A stretch of 64,000 nucleotides of DNA from Gemmiger formicilis (GTDB taxonomy: Bacteria > Bacillota > Clostridia > Oscillospirales > Ruminococcaceae), in contig NZ_JANGCG010000010.1 of assembly GCF_024462815.1 (NCBI RefSeq), positions 1 to 64,000 on the forward strand. Direction: 5' to 3'. Positions 50,565-60,678 of this stretch are shown in pieces. Made by a program: the position numbers and the translations under genes. The notes beneath the pieces were generated by a model. It had not been told where the DNA came from. It saw only the letters and a program-made list of their open reading frames with translations, and did not search any database. Position 1 is the stretch's first letter. Every line of letters begins with the position of its first letter.

Positions 50565-51761
50565 TCACAGCATCTTATGCAATCTGCTGCGGTACTGCTG
50601 CGGGGTGCAGCCTTGGTATTTTTTGAAAATCTGGGTGAAATAGCTCTGGGTCGGGTAGTTCAGAAAGCCGGCAATCTCGGCAAGGGTGTAATCGGTGCAG
50701 TCCAAGAGGTAGCGCCCCTCGCGCAGCTTTTCGCGGTGAATGTATTCGGGGATGCCCATGCCCATCTCTGCCTTGAATTTGAGCGACAGGCTGCGGCTGC
50801 AAAGACCGCAGTGGCGACTTAGCTCCTCCAGCCGTAAATCGTCATGGAGATGCTCCGAGATATAATTGATACAGGCTTTTACAGCGGTGCTTTGTGCGCC
50901 GCTGTTTTTTATATCTGCCACACGGCGGCAGAAATCCATTGCCATGGTGAAGTTCAGCTTCTGTATAGCCGTGATATCCAGCTGGGTATCGGCACGCTGG
51001 CAGTAAACATCGCTTAAGTTGAATGCGGTTTCGCCCGGCAGGCCGCCACGGATAGCCGCGCGCGTCAGCAGCGTGGCGAACGAGATAAAGGCGTACTTCT
51101 GCTGCTGCAGCGGATTCGAGCTCATCGCACCGATTTTCCCCTGACTGGGCTGCAGAAGGCGGTGCTGCAGCAGCTCTATGCTTCCCTGCTCTATTGCCTC
51201 ACAGACGCCGGTCTCAAAGTCCACCGGCACATGAAATTCCGCCTTCTCCCGCAGATTGAAAAGAGCATCGTCCGGTCTCTCTGTGCGCAGCACGGTGTTA
51301 TCCACAAACAGGATGTGCTCCGCTGTGATTTTCTCGTTGTGGGCCAGCCGCACCAGCAGGCACATCAGAGATTTCAGCTGATAAAGATTGACCAACGGCA
51401 TCTGCATCATCAAATCACAGTATTCCTGCATCCGACGCGACGGAAAAGCCATCGAAGCCATCTGCATAATTTCATTGCGCGGGTGCTGGAATGGGCTGAC
51501 AAGACCGACAATACAAAAGGCATCCTCCGGCAGCTCTACGACGCCGATAAAATATCCCGGCTCCACATATGTGACCAGCGGATGCAACGCGTCCCGCTTT
51601 TGCAGGATAAAATCTGTCAGTACCAATTTCACCTCCCTGTGCGGAACAAGCTCATCATTTCCGGCGGGCAGGGCAAATATAAGCTCTCCGTCGCGGCTGA
51701 CCTTCGTCAGCGGAATCCGGCTTACCGCGTACAGCTCCTCACAGCTTTTTTGGAAATCCAC
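50565..51761 (-). CDS. AraC-family transcriptional regulator of the rhamnose locus
   Basis: 398 residues. A long N-terminal sensing region (about 1-285) is followed by the two HTH motifs of AraC (LRLEELSRHCGLCSRSLSLK, and TLAEIAGFLNYPTQSYFTQI ending KKYQGCTPQQYRSR). No membrane segments, so a cytoplasmic sugar sensor is likely. It is divergent from the GPH symporter; two direct repeats at 51818-51846 between them look like its operator. Confidence 0.92.
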   Translation of the reverse strand: MDFQKSCEELYAVSRIPLTKVSRDGELIFALPAGNDELVPHREVKLVLTDFILQKRDALHPLVTYVEPGYFIGVVELPEDAFCIVGLVSPFQHPRNEIMQMASMAFPSRRMQEYCDLMMQMPLVNLYQLKSLMCLLVRLAHNEKITAEHILFVDNTVLRTERPDDALFNLREKAEFHVPVDFETGVCEAIEQGSIELLQHRLLQPSQGKIGAMSSNPLQQQKYAFISFATLLTRAAIRGGLPGETAFNLSDVYCQRADTQLDITAIQKLNFTMAMDFCRRVADIKNSGAQSTAVKACINYISEHLHDDLRLEELSRHCGLCSRSLSLKFKAEMGMGIPEYIHREKLREGRYLLDCTDYTLAEIAGFLNYPTQSYFTQIFKKYQGCTPQQYRSRLHKML

Positions 51762-51817
51762 AGCGTTCCCTCCTTTTATAATAAGTTAGCACACCATGGT
51801 TTGTTAAGTCAATGCGG

Positions 51818-51846
51818 TTTTGCAAAAATCAATCTGTTTTTTGCAA
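51818..51846. promoter_or_regulatory. Predicted AraC operator repeats
   Basis: TTTTGCAA occurs at 51818-51825 and 51839-51846, each followed within 1-4 bases by AATCA, with a 21-bp period (two helical turns). A TATAAT -10 is at 51888-51893 with no good -35, as expected for an activator-dependent promoter. Confidence 0.6.
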
Positions 51847-51958
51847 CAGAAATCATATTTTTGATATAGTGGGCGACAAAAACGCGCTATAATGAACCTG
51901 TAATCAAGAGAACCGCATCTGCTCTACCGGGTGCGTAAAAATGAAGGAGAGAATCATT

Positions 51959-53362
51959 ATGGCAAAGAAACCTCTTGGCACCGATTCGATGGGGATTCAA
52001 AAAACCATGCGTGTCGGCGATTATCTGGGCGACTGCGGCGGTCAGTTTGCACTGAACGCCATGACCGGCCTTGTTTCGGCAGTCCTCTACTTTTACACCG
52101 AAAAAGTCGGCGTAGCCGCCGCCACGGCGGCCAACGTTCTGCTGGCGGCCAAAATTGTAGACGCCTTCACCGATTTGATCATGGGCAAAATCATGGATAA
52201 CGGCAAAAGCCCCAAGGGCAAATGCCGCCCGTGGTTCCTGCGCATGGCAATTCCCGCGTTTGTGGCGATTGTGGCGCTGTTCACTGTGCCTGCCGGACTG
52301 ACAGGCTTTGCACAGGTTGCGTATCTGTTCCTGTCCAACGTGTTCCTGACCGCGATTGTCTCGACCGCGATAATGATTCCCTACAGCGCCATTCTGGTTA
52401 TGCGCACCAAGAGCCTGGACGAGCGCAACAAGATGGGTATTTTCCGCGCCGCGGCTGGTTATATCATCGGTATGATTATCGCCATTGCACTGGTTCCCAT
52501 CACCAATGCCCTTGGCCCCAACGGCGTGGCTGACCAGATGGCTTACATCAAGTTTGCTGTCATTGTCGGTACATTGAGCACAATTTTCCTTCTAATCCTC
52601 TACAAAACCAGCAAGGAAACCGCCGCGCAGGAGGAAAAGCCCGATGATGGTCTGGCCTTTGTCGATGCTCTGGGCAAGCTGTTCCACAACAAATACTGGG
52701 TCATCGTGCTGGTTGCCAACCTGTTCGTCAACGTGATTTATGCACTGACCTCCTCCTCCGGCACCTACTACGCAAAGTACATTCTGGGCGATGATAACCT
52801 TATCGGCATTATGGGTGCGGTTGGCCTGATTCCGACCATTGTCGGCTTTATCGCAGTCGGCCCCATGACCAAAAAATTTGGCCTGACCAAGACCCTGAAG
52901 ATTGCCTTTGCGCTGGGCATTATCGGCAACGTCATCCGCTGCTTCAAGCCGGACAGCTTCATTCTCTGCATCACGGTCGGTTTGCTGGGCAGCTTTGCCA
53001 CCATCCCGATGATGTGCCTGGCCGGTACGCTGACCAGCATGGCCATGGACTACAACGACTACAAGTACCACAACAAGATCATCGGTATGTCGGCCTCTGC
53101 CTCCAGCTTTGGCGGCAAGGTTGCCAGCGGCATCGGTGCCTCCCTCGTCGGCTGGATTCTGGGCATCGTCGGCTTCACCGGCAACATGGATGTTATCACC
53201 CCTGCCGTCCGCTACGGCATCTACACCTTCAGCCTCTACATTCCCCTGGCCATGTTCGTCGGCCTGTTCATTATGATTTCCAAGTTTGATCTGGAAGCCA
53301 AATACGGCGATATGATGAAAGCCATCGCCGAGCGCAACGAGAAAGAAAAGGCTGCGCAGTAA
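51959..53362 (+). CDS. GPH-family (MelB-type) sugar:cation symporter
   Basis: 467 residues with about 12 transmembrane helices and the GPH start MRVGDYLGDCGGQFALNAMT. The loop after helix 2 (DLIMGKIMDNGKSPKGKCRP) matches the conserved DPxxG...DRT/GR region of MelB. I use the ATG at 51959, with AAGGAGA upstream. Members import disaccharides or aryl glycosides with Na+ or H+. By context it takes up rhamnosides or unsaturated rhamnogalacturonan disaccharides. Confidence 0.9.
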   Translation: MAKKPLGTDSMGIQKTMRVGDYLGDCGGQFALNAMTGLVSAVLYFYTEKVGVAAATAANVLLAAKIVDAFTDLIMGKIMDNGKSPKGKCRPWFLRMAIPAFVAIVALFTVPAGLTGFAQVAYLFLSNVFLTAIVSTAIMIPYSAILVMRTKSLDERNKMGIFRAAAGYIIGMIIAIALVPITNALGPNGVADQMAYIKFAVIVGTLSTIFLLILYKTSKETAAQEEKPDDGLAFVDALGKLFHNKYWVIVLVANLFVNVIYALTSSSGTYYAKYILGDDNLIGIMGAVGLIPTIVGFIAVGPMTKKFGLTKTLKIAFALGIIGNVIRCFKPDSFILCITVGLLGSFATIPMMCLAGTLTSMAMDYNDYKYHNKIIGMSASASSFGGKVASGIGASLVGWILGIVGFTGNMDVITPAVRYGIYTFSLYIPLAMFVGLFIMISKFDLEAKYGDMMKAIAERNEKEKAAQ

Positions 53363-53370
53363 AAGTCCCC

Positions 53371-53404
53371 TTGCCCTGCCGCCTTTGGACGGCGGGGCAA
53401 TTTT
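53371..53404 (+). terminator. Terminator between symporter and rhamnosidase genes
   Basis: TTGCCCTGCCG pairs with CGGCGGGGCAA and is followed by TTTTC. It could attenuate rather than stop transcription into the glycosidase genes. Confidence 0.7.
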
Positions 53405-53430
53405 CGTTCTGTACAAGGAGAAACACTATT

Positions 53431-56190
53431 ATGCTGAAATTATACGATTTGACGATTGAATACAAGCGCGAGCCGCTGGGGCTTGACGAGGTGCAGCCGC
53501 GGTTCAGCTGGAAATTGGACACTGACCGCACCGGGACTGTGCAGACTGCGTACCGGATAAAAGTGCAGCGCGGCGGCGAAACGGTCTGGGATTCCGGCAA
53601 AACGGAAAGTGCGCAGAGTATTTTGGTCGAGTACCTCGGCCCCAATCTTGAGCCGCGCACCGAATACACATGGAATGTCACCGTGTGGGACAACCACGGC
53701 GAGGAATCCTGCGCCGAAAGCCGGTTTGAAACCGGCCTTTTGCGCGGGGGCGCCTTTGAGGGCAAGGCCCGCTGGATTACCCACACGCTGGACAAGACCT
53801 CTCCCGTCAGCCCGGTTTTGTACCGGGAATTCACGGTCAGCGGCCCGGTTGCCAAGGCGCGGCTTTACGCCACAGCGCTGGGAATGTACGAGGCGGAAAT
53901 CAACGGTGAAAAAGTTGATGACACCTACTTTGCCCCCGGCTGGACCAACTACCGCAAGCGGCTGCAATACCAGACCTACGCCGTTCCGCTGCGCGAGGGG
54001 CTAAACCGTCTGACACTGACGCTGGCGAACGGCTGGTATAAGGGCAAGCTCGGCTTTATGCCGCAGCCCAACCACTACGGCGACACCACCGCCGCGCTGG
54101 CCGCCCTCTGCATCACCTATGCGGACGGACGCGAGGAATGGATTGGCACCGACGAGAATTGGCTCTCCACCACCGGGGCCATTCAGTCATCTGAAATTTA
54201 TGACGGTGAAACGCAGGACTTTACAGCGCAGCCTGCCGCACCGCAGCCCGCCAAGCTGTTTGACTACGGTTTTGCCACAATTATCGGGCAGGAAAACGAG
54301 CCGGTGCGCTGCCTGCAAAAGCTGCCGGTTATAAAAGAGTTCACCACCCCCAAGGGCGAAAAGGTCTATGATTTTGGCCAGAACCTGACTGGCTGGGTCG
54401 AGGTGGAAATTTACGGCGAGCCGGGCCAGACACTGACCCTGCGCCACGCGGAATCGCTGGACGAAAACGGCAATTTCTACACCGAAAACCTGAGTTTTGC
54501 CAAGGCGACCGACACCTATATCCTGCGCGGTGGTAAGCAGACGCTGCACCCGCATTTTACCTGGCACGGTTTCCGCTATCTGTGTGTGGAGGGGCTGCAA
54601 TACGGCCAGAACGTGCATTTTACGGCCTGTCTCCTTTCCACCGACTTGCAGCAGACCGGCAGCTTTACCTGTTCTGACAGCCGCGTCAACCGGCTGCAAC
54701 AGAATATTCAGTGGAGCCAGCGAGACAACTTCCTCGATATTCCCACCGACTGCCCCCAGCGCAGTGAGCGTCTGGGCTGGACCGGCGATGTGACCGCGTT
54801 CTGCCCGACGGCGGCCTTCAACGAGAACATTATGCCGTTTATGACCAAGTGGCTGCGCGATCTGGCCAGCGAGCTGGGCCCCGATGTGAGTATGCCGCAG
54901 GTTGTGCCGAATATTTTGGGCAACCAGCAAGACGGCGCGGCGTTCTGGGGGGATGTTGTCACGGTACTGCCGTGGACGCTCTACCGCGCCTACGGCGACA
55001 AGCGGATTCTGCAAAGCAGCTACAACAGCATGAAACACTGGGTCGATTTTATTGAGAGCCAATGCGGCGAAAACGGCCTTTGGCAGACCGGGTTCCAGTA
55101 CGGTGACTGGCTGGGGCTGGACGCCGAGCGCTCCGGCCTGAGTGATGAGCGCAAGGGCGCGACCGATGATTACCTTGTAGCCAATATCTGCTTTGCGTGG
55201 AGTCTGCAGATTCTGGCCGACACGGCCCACGTGCTGGGCAACGCCGCCGAGGAACACCGCTGGCGGCAGCGGCGCGAGGGGCTTATAAAGGCCTTCCGCG
55301 CCGAGTATATCACCCCGGCAGGCCGCCTTGTCAGCGAGACACAGACCGCGCTGATTCTGGCCCTGCACTATGACATGGTGCCGGACGAAGCCCGCCCGCG
55401 CCTGCTGGCTGCGCTGGAAAAGAACATCGGCGCACACAAAACGCATCTGTTAACCGGCTTCATCGGCACACCGTTCGCCTGCCAGACTCTCTCGGAGAAC
55501 GGCAAGCACGATCTGGCTGGCAAGCTGCTTTTGCAGGAGGACAACCCCGGCTGGCTGTATGAAGTCAAGATGGGTGCCACCACCATCTGGGAGCGTTGGA
55601 ATTCGATTCAGCCGGATGGCAGCTTTAATCCCGCCAATATGAACAGCCTGAACCATTACGCCTACGGCTCCATCGGCAGCTGGCTGTACACAAAACTCTG
55701 CGGGCTGGAAATTCTGGAATCCGGCTACAAGCGGTTTGCCCTGCACCCGCAATTTATCCAAGGCATCACCCACGCCGGATTAGAGTATGAGAGCGTCTAC
55801 GGCAAAATTGCAATTGCATGGCGGTGCGAGGGTGGCAAAATCACGGTGGACGCCACGATTCCCGCCAACACAACCGCCGAGTTGACCCTGCCCGAACAGG
55901 GCGAAACGCTGACACTCGGCAGCGGGCAGTACCACTATGAGTACCCGACCGCCACGGATTTGCGGCTGGACCGCTACACGATGGAAACGCCGCTGCACAT
56001 TATCATGGAGCATCCTGTGGCCCGCGCCATCTTTGCGCAGTACGCGCCCGAATTTCTCGAAAACCCCATGCTCGAATATGTAAAGAATGAACCCGTCACA
56101 GCGCTGCTGGCCTATGGGGACAGCATCAAACCACTGTTTGAACAGGTACTGGCCGCCATGAACGCCGCAGAAAAGGAGAACGCACAATGA
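53431..56190 (+). CDS. Alpha-L-rhamnosidase (GH78)
   Basis: 919 residues without a signal peptide, so intracellular. N-terminal beta domains (EVQPRFSWKL, YNVTVWDN-like WNVTVWDNHGEES, then the rhamnosidase N domain with YATALGMYEAEINGEKV) lead to the (alpha/alpha)6 catalytic barrel with DIPTDCPQRSERLGWTGD (about residue 435-452; acid residues of the family) and a C-terminal beta domain. ATG at 53431 after AAGGAGAAAC. It removes terminal alpha-L-rhamnose from imported oligosaccharides or flavonoid glycosides. Overlaps the next gene by 4 bp. Confidence 0.95.
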   Translation: MLKLYDLTIEYKREPLGLDEVQPRFSWKLDTDRTGTVQTAYRIKVQRGGETVWDSGKTESAQSILVEYLGPNLEPRTEYTWNVTVWDNHGEESCAESRFETGLLRGGAFEGKARWITHTLDKTSPVSPVLYREFTVSGPVAKARLYATALGMYEAEINGEKVDDTYFAPGWTNYRKRLQYQTYAVPLREGLNRLTLTLANGWYKGKLGFMPQPNHYGDTTAALAALCITYADGREEWIGTDENWLSTTGAIQSSEIYDGETQDFTAQPAAPQPAKLFDYGFATIIGQENEPVRCLQKLPVIKEFTTPKGEKVYDFGQNLTGWVEVEIYGEPGQTLTLRHAESLDENGNFYTENLSFAKATDTYILRGGKQTLHPHFTWHGFRYLCVEGLQYGQNVHFTACLLSTDLQQTGSFTCSDSRVNRLQQNIQWSQRDNFLDIPTDCPQRSERLGWTGDVTAFCPTAAFNENIMPFMTKWLRDLASELGPDVSMPQVVPNILGNQQDGAAFWGDVVTVLPWTLYRAYGDKRILQSSYNSMKHWVDFIESQCGENGLWQTGFQYGDWLGLDAERSGLSDERKGATDDYLVANICFAWSLQILADTAHVLGNAAEEHRWRQRREGLIKAFRAEYITPAGRLVSETQTALILALHYDMVPDEARPRLLAALEKNIGAHKTHLLTGFIGTPFACQTLSENGKHDLAGKLLLQEDNPGWLYEVKMGATTIWERWNSIQPDGSFNPANMNSLNHYAYGSIGSWLYTKLCGLEILESGYKRFALHPQFIQGITHAGLEYESVYGKIAIAWRCEGGKITVDATIPANTTAELTLPEQGETLTLGSGQYHYEYPTATDLRLDRYTMETPLHIIMEHPVARAIFAQYAPEFLENPMLEYVKNEPVTALLAYGDSIKPLFEQVLAAMNAAEKENAQ

Positions 56191-57514
56191 ACGAAAAAAT
56201 CGGTAAAATTTTGTCAAAAATGACGTTGGAGGAGAAAATCAGCCTTTGCAACGGCGCTGATTTCTGGCACAGCAAGGCAATGGAGCAGTACGGCATCCCG
56301 GCCATCACAATGAGCGACGGCCCCCACGGCGTGCGCTGCCAGAAAGACGCAAGCGATATGCTCGGCGTCAACCGCTCTGAGCCCGCAACCTGCTTTCCCA
56401 CTGCCGTTACCAGCGGAGCAACGTGGGATGCAGCGCTGCTGAAGGCCGAGGGCAAAGCCATCGGCGAAGAGGGGCTTTCCTACGGCGTGGACGTTGTCCT
56501 TGGCCCCGGCGTCAACATCAAGCGCAACCCCCTCTGCGGCCGCAATTTTGAATATTTCTCCGAGGACCCCTGTGCAGCCGGTGCCATGGGTACGGCATGG
56601 GTGCAGGGGGCGCAGAGCAGTGGTGCGGGCACGAGCCTGAAGCATTTTGCCGCCAACAATCAGGAGTACAAGCGATTCAACGGCAACAGTCAGGTCGACC
56701 AGCGCACCCTGCGGGAGTTGTATCTGCCCGCGTTTGAGGCCGTTGTCAAAAACGCACAGCCCGAAACCGTTATGTGCAGCTATCCGCGCATCAACAATGT
56801 CCACGCCAGCGACAATACTTGGCTGCTGACCGAGGTACTGCGCCGCGACTGGGGCTTTGACGGCCTTGTTGTCACCGACTGGGGTGCGCTCTGCGACCGC
56901 GTCAAGGCCATGCACGCCGGATGCGATTTGAGTATGCCGCGCTGCAGCCCGGCGAGAGCCAGACGCTGACCTTTGCCCTTGATGACCGCAGCTTTGCCGT
57001 CTGGCATGACGGCGGCTGGCAGATTCCAGCGGGCCGCTATGAGATTCTGGTGGGTGCCTCGTCCGCTGACATCCGCCTGCGCGGTGCGCTGGACGTGGAC
57101 GGCGTAAGCCTGACTGCGCCCGCGTGGCAGCACGGCAGCTGGTATGAAACCCTGCAGGGACTGCCCACCGATGCCGAGTTTGCGGCGCTATACGGCGGCC
57201 CTGTCCAGAATGACCCGCCGCTGAAAAAGGGCAGCTTCACGATGGAGGACTCCATTATGGAGATGAAGGACCTTTCCCCCATTATGATGCAGATGTTCAA
57301 GGGTACCGAATCCACGATTGCCAAAGGTTTTGGCGGCAAGGCCGATTACAGCGACCCCGCCTTTAAGATGATGGTTATGTCCGGCACCGATGCACCGCTG
57401 CGCGCCGCGGTGCTTTCCAGCAGCGGCGCCTTCCCCGCCAATCTGGCCGAGGGGATGCTGGCCATGGCCAACGGTCACCCGCTGAAGGGCGTGAAAAAGC
57501 TCCTCAAAAAATGA
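56187..57514 (+). pseudogene. GH3 beta-glucosidase-type gene with large internal deletion
   Basis: Residues 1-250 are the GH3 TIM barrel (MSDGPHGVRCQ, GPGVNIKRNPLCGRNFEYFS, TSLKHFAANNQEYKR, VVTDWGA with the nucleophile Asp). At about 56928-56942 the sequence GATTTGAGTATGCCG is shared by barrel codons DLSMP and, in another frame, FEYA of the C-terminal fibronectin-III domain. That domain continues to 57514 (YAALQPGESQTLTFALDD) with a family tail. The whole alpha/beta-sandwich domain with the acid/base Glu, some 400 residues, is missing. The deletion used this short homology. Inactive. Confidence 0.9.
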
Positions 57515-57598
57515 GCTGCGGAAATGAACGCTTTTTCTCGTAAAACAGGAAGAAATGTGGTATCATTAAGCTACAGAAATGCGAAAGGATTTTTTTCA

Positions 57599-58342
57599 AT
57601 GATTTCTATTCCGTCAACGCAGAAGGAACCCTCCGTGTACTGGATTGGAGATTCCACCGTACAGTTCAACCATATGGACACATGGCCACAGTGCGGCATG
57701 GGGCAGGTGCTGGACCTTTACCTGCGCCCCGGCATCACGGTGCATGACCACGCCAAAAATGGCCGCAGTGCCAAGAGCTTCCGGGCCGAGGGCCTGTGGG
57801 AGCCGGTATATCGGGCCCTGCAGCCGGGAGATTTGCTGCTGATTCAGTTTGGCCACAACGATGAAAAGGAATATGACCCAGAGCGCTACGCCGCGCCGGA
57901 GGAGTTTGCACGGCTCCTTCTGGATTACGCCCGCCTTGCCAAGGAGAAGGGTGCCCATCCCGTGTTGGTCACGCCGCTGACGCGCCGTCACCTGTTGCCG
58001 AACGGCAAGCTGGAAAACAGCCACGGCGTCTACCCCGATACCGTGCGGATGCTGGCTGTGCGGGAAAAGCTGCCTTTAATAGACCTTACCACCGCAAGCC
58101 GCGCACTGGTGGAGTCCCTGCCAGAGGAAAAGAGCCGCGAATTTTATATGGTGTTTCCTGCCGGTGTGTATGACAATTACCCCGAGGGCAAGGAGGACAA
58201 CACTCATCTGCGCTACCTCGGCGCAGTGAAGTTCTGCGGCCTGCTCGCCGACGGCCTGAAGGCACTGGGCGGCGTGTATGCAGACTTCCTGCTGCAGGGC
58301 CCCATTGCCGATAAATATGACGGTAAACAGTACGAAAAATAA
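57599..58342 (+). CDS. SGNH hydrolase, rhamnogalacturonan acetylesterase-like (CE12)
   Basis: 247 residues. Block I GDSTVQ holds the Ser; the Gly block is NGRSAKSF, block III QFGHNDEKE holds Asn, and block V DNTHLRYLG holds Asp and His, the CE12 layout. I use the ATG at 57599 (AAAGGA 9 nt upstream); the frame extends upstream without a ribosome site. No signal peptide, so it acts on imported acetylated oligosaccharides. Fits the GH78/GH105 context. Confidence 0.88.
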   Translation: MISIPSTQKEPSVYWIGDSTVQFNHMDTWPQCGMGQVLDLYLRPGITVHDHAKNGRSAKSFRAEGLWEPVYRALQPGDLLLIQFGHNDEKEYDPERYAAPEEFARLLLDYARLAKEKGAHPVLVTPLTRRHLLPNGKLENSHGVYPDTVRMLAVREKLPLIDLTTASRALVESLPEEKSREFYMVFPAGVYDNYPEGKEDNTHLRYLGAVKFCGLLADGLKALGGVYADFLLQGPIADKYDGKQYEK

Positions 58343-58520
58343 CGCTTTGCGCTTGCGGGCAAGCATCCTGCCAGCGGATGGTGGGCTTATCGCCCTGCCA
58401 CTCGATGGGCAGCCGGACATAGGGGCTGGCATATTCCGCCTGCGCAAAGGTCAGGCAGCCGCACTCATCATCGTCCGTCAGGCGGCAGTGTGCGGGATAC
58501 TTCGCCGTATACGCCGTTAA
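58343..58520 (-). pseudogene. Possible minus-strand gene remnant
   Basis: A stop-free minus-strand stretch reads TAKYPAHCRLTDDDECGCLT then FAQAEYASPYVRLPIEWQGD, with coding-like composition matching the locus. There is no start, and both ends are cut. It could be the tail of a catabolic enzyme deleted from the locus. I do not recognise the family. Confidence 0.35.
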
Positions 58521-58543
58521 TCGATTTTAACGTACTGTTGCAG

Positions 58544-58578
58544 AAAAGTCGGCTGCCGTTTCCGGCAGCCGACTTTTG
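58544..58578. terminator. Bidirectional terminator
   Basis: AAAAGTCGGCTGCCG and CGGCAGCCGACTTTT form a perfect 15-bp stem with loop TTTC, 16 bp from the surface protein stop. Confidence 0.9.
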
Positions 58579-58593
58579 CTTGATTATTTGACT

Positions 58594-60678
58594 TTATTTT
58601 TCACTGCGCTTTTTCTTACTGCTGATAACGGCTGTTGCGATTACTGCACCACCGCTGACAATCAGCAGAGCAAACCATAAGGTAAGGTTGCTATTATCAC
58701 CGGTTTTCGGAATATCCGTTGGTTTGGCTGTTCCTTTTGTACCAGTGCCAGCACTAACGCTGTTCTTACTCCATTGAGCATAAAGTACGGTATCTTTGTC
58801 AGTCAATGTAAAACTATCGCCTGCTTTATACGCAGTACCTTTGCCATCTGCCTGTGTATTCCAGCCGGTAAAGGTATATTCGCTCCGAGTAAAACCGCTC
58901 TGCTGAATAACAATTTTGCTTCCTACATCGCCGGTTACAGACTCCATTGTACCGGCACCACCGTTGGCGTTATAAGAAACTTTGACCTGTGCTGGCGCAT
59001 TCTTGCTCCACTGAGCATAAAGTACGGTATCCTCAGTCAACGTAAAACTATCGCCTGCTTTGTAAGCAATACCCTTGCCATCTGCCTGTGTATTCCAGCC
59101 GGTAAAGGTATATTCGCTCCGAGCAAAACCGTTCTGCTCGATAACAATTTCGCTTCCTACATCGCCGGTTACAGACTCCATTGTACCCGTTCCACCATTG
59201 GCGTCATAAGAAACGTTGACCTGTGCTGGCGCATTCTTGCTCCACTGAGCATAAAGTACGGTATTTTCGGCAGTCAACGTAAAACTAGCGCCCGGTTCGT
59301 AAGCAGTACCCTTGCCATCTGCCTGTGTATTCCAGCCGGTAAAGGTGTAGTTGTCACGGGTAAAAACATTTTCTGCAACGGGCACACTTTCTCCTGCCGC
59401 ACCGGTTGCTGAATTTATTGTTCCTACGCCGCCATTTGCATCATAAGTTAACTTGCCCTGATATTCCTTAATTTCTTCCTTATATTTACAATACTTGCAT
59501 TCTTTTGTTACAGTGCGGGTTATCGTGCCATCATCGTTTGTTCTCCACTCACCGTAGGTAGGTGCAAACGCATTATCCTTATAGCCTTCGGCATACAGAC
59601 TATCATTGGAACCATTAACACCGTTGTTGTAGGTAACGCCCTCTTCTGCCGGCACACCGCTGTTATGGTATGTCGGGGCATCAACCATTTTGCCATCCTG
59701 CCAAACGATAGTGTTACCGAATTTTACAATGGTTTTGCCTTTATTATTTGTGTCGGATTTACCGCCATAGCCAAACAAACGAGAGCAGGTTTTTTCATCT
59801 GCATTTATTACCCCGTTTATAACATTATTGCCGGAAATATTGATGATATACTTAAGATTTCCCCTGTTGCTGTCATTGATGTTCAGCACCTGCTTCTTCG
59901 GAGACGGAGCGGAATCATTGACTGTACAACCGTTGAAATTTACTGTGATGTCAAACTTGTCTGCACTATAATCGGTGTAGACATTGATGACTTTGCCAGT
60001 GGAATTAAACGTGCAGTTATCGAAAGTCATCACGGGAGAGCAGTATGTCCAGATGGCGTAATCTCCATTTGGGCAGTTGAATGTGGTATTTCTGAATGTT
60101 GCAGTCTGATAACCCCAGTAGGAAGTCCTGCCGTTGATTTCGCAGTTTTCAACAATAGTATTGTTGGCACGGATAAAGCCGGTATAGTTTCTGGTCTCTT
60201 TCGTACCGTCTGGTGTTACAGAAGCAAGCAACGTCATCTTTTTAAAGGTTACCCGTTCTGCGCCATCGAAACTATAGTCGCCATTAGCTTCACCTGATTG
60301 ATCGACGGTTGGCGTACCGATGCCCCACTTGGTGTTTTCAGGCCCCGCACCAATGAAGGTCAGGTCTTTACCCTCGGTGTATTTCTTGATGGGAGTACCG
60401 TTTATGGAAGTATTGTACAGTGTGTAGTTGCCTTCAGCCAGTTGGATGGTATCGCCACTGCTTGCAGCAGCCACAGCCGCAGCTACCGTCTGATAAGCCT
60501 TGTCACTGGTTGTGCCGACATACTCCTGCGTATCATTACCTTTTTTCGCATCCACGTAGATTGTTTTGCCAGCAACAGCAGCAGGCTCCTCCGCAAATAC
60601 GCACGGTGTGATTGAAAGCGCCAACACCAATGCCAACAAACACGAGAGAACTCCTCTCATTTTCGGGTTTCTTTTCAT
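58594..60678 (-). CDS. Sortase-type surface protein with beta-helix and three InlB-like repeats
   Basis: 694 residues. Signal peptide (about 1-29, ending CVFAEE); a right-handed beta-helix region (about 38-330, with NTIVENCEINGRT and VMTFDNCTFNSTGK turns); a linker with two CxxC-like Cys (ECKYCKYKEE); three ~75-residue Flg_new/InlB B repeats (each with VxYxANGGxGTM and YTFTGWNTQADGKG) and the sorting signal IPKTGD, membrane helix and KKKRSEK tail. It should be cell-wall linked and may bind carbohydrate or host surface. Less G+C-rich than the flanking sugar genes and next to a resolvase, so probably inserted. Confidence 0.9.
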   Translation of the reverse strand: MKRNPKMRGVLSCLLALVLALSITPCVFAEEPAAVAGKTIYVDAKKGNDTQEYVGTTSDKAYQTVAAAVAAASSGDTIQLAEGNYTLYNTSINGTPIKKYTEGKDLTFIGAGPENTKWGIGTPTVDQSGEANGDYSFDGAERVTFKKMTLLASVTPDGTKETRNYTGFIRANNTIVENCEINGRTSYWGYQTATFRNTTFNCPNGDYAIWTYCSPVMTFDNCTFNSTGKVINVYTDYSADKFDITVNFNGCTVNDSAPSPKKQVLNINDSNRGNLKYIINISGNNVINGVINADEKTCSRLFGYGGKSDTNNKGKTIVKFGNTIVWQDGKMVDAPTYHNSGVPAEEGVTYNNGVNGSNDSLYAEGYKDNAFAPTYGEWRTNDDGTITRTVTKECKYCKYKEEIKEYQGKLTYDANGGVGTINSATGAAGESVPVAENVFTRDNYTFTGWNTQADGKGTAYEPGASFTLTAENTVLYAQWSKNAPAQVNVSYDANGGTGTMESVTGDVGSEIVIEQNGFARSEYTFTGWNTQADGKGIAYKAGDSFTLTEDTVLYAQWSKNAPAQVKVSYNANGGAGTMESVTGDVGSKIVIQQSGFTRSEYTFTGWNTQADGKGTAYKAGDSFTLTDKDTVLYAQWSKNSVSAGTGTKGTAKPTDIPKTGDNSNLTLWFALLIVSGGAVIATAVISSKKKRSEK
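58764..59460. repeat. Three tandem ~230-bp repeats inside the surface protein gene
   Basis: The DNA encoding the three InlB-like repeats is nearly identical between units (for example CTTGCCATCTGCCTGTGTAT recurs in all three at about 230-bp spacing), so copy number can change by recombination. Confidence 0.85.

Noticed and set aside
54187..55446. 419-codon minus-strand frame inside the GH78 gene
   Set aside because: Antisense shadow of a clear rhamnosidase; low-complexity Ala/Gln/Val-rich protein with no motif.
58764..59460. CRISPR-like regular repeats
   Set aside because: Units are about 230 bp, coding and in frame (InlB-like protein repeats); no 25-40 bp repeat with unique spacers occurs anywhere in the window.
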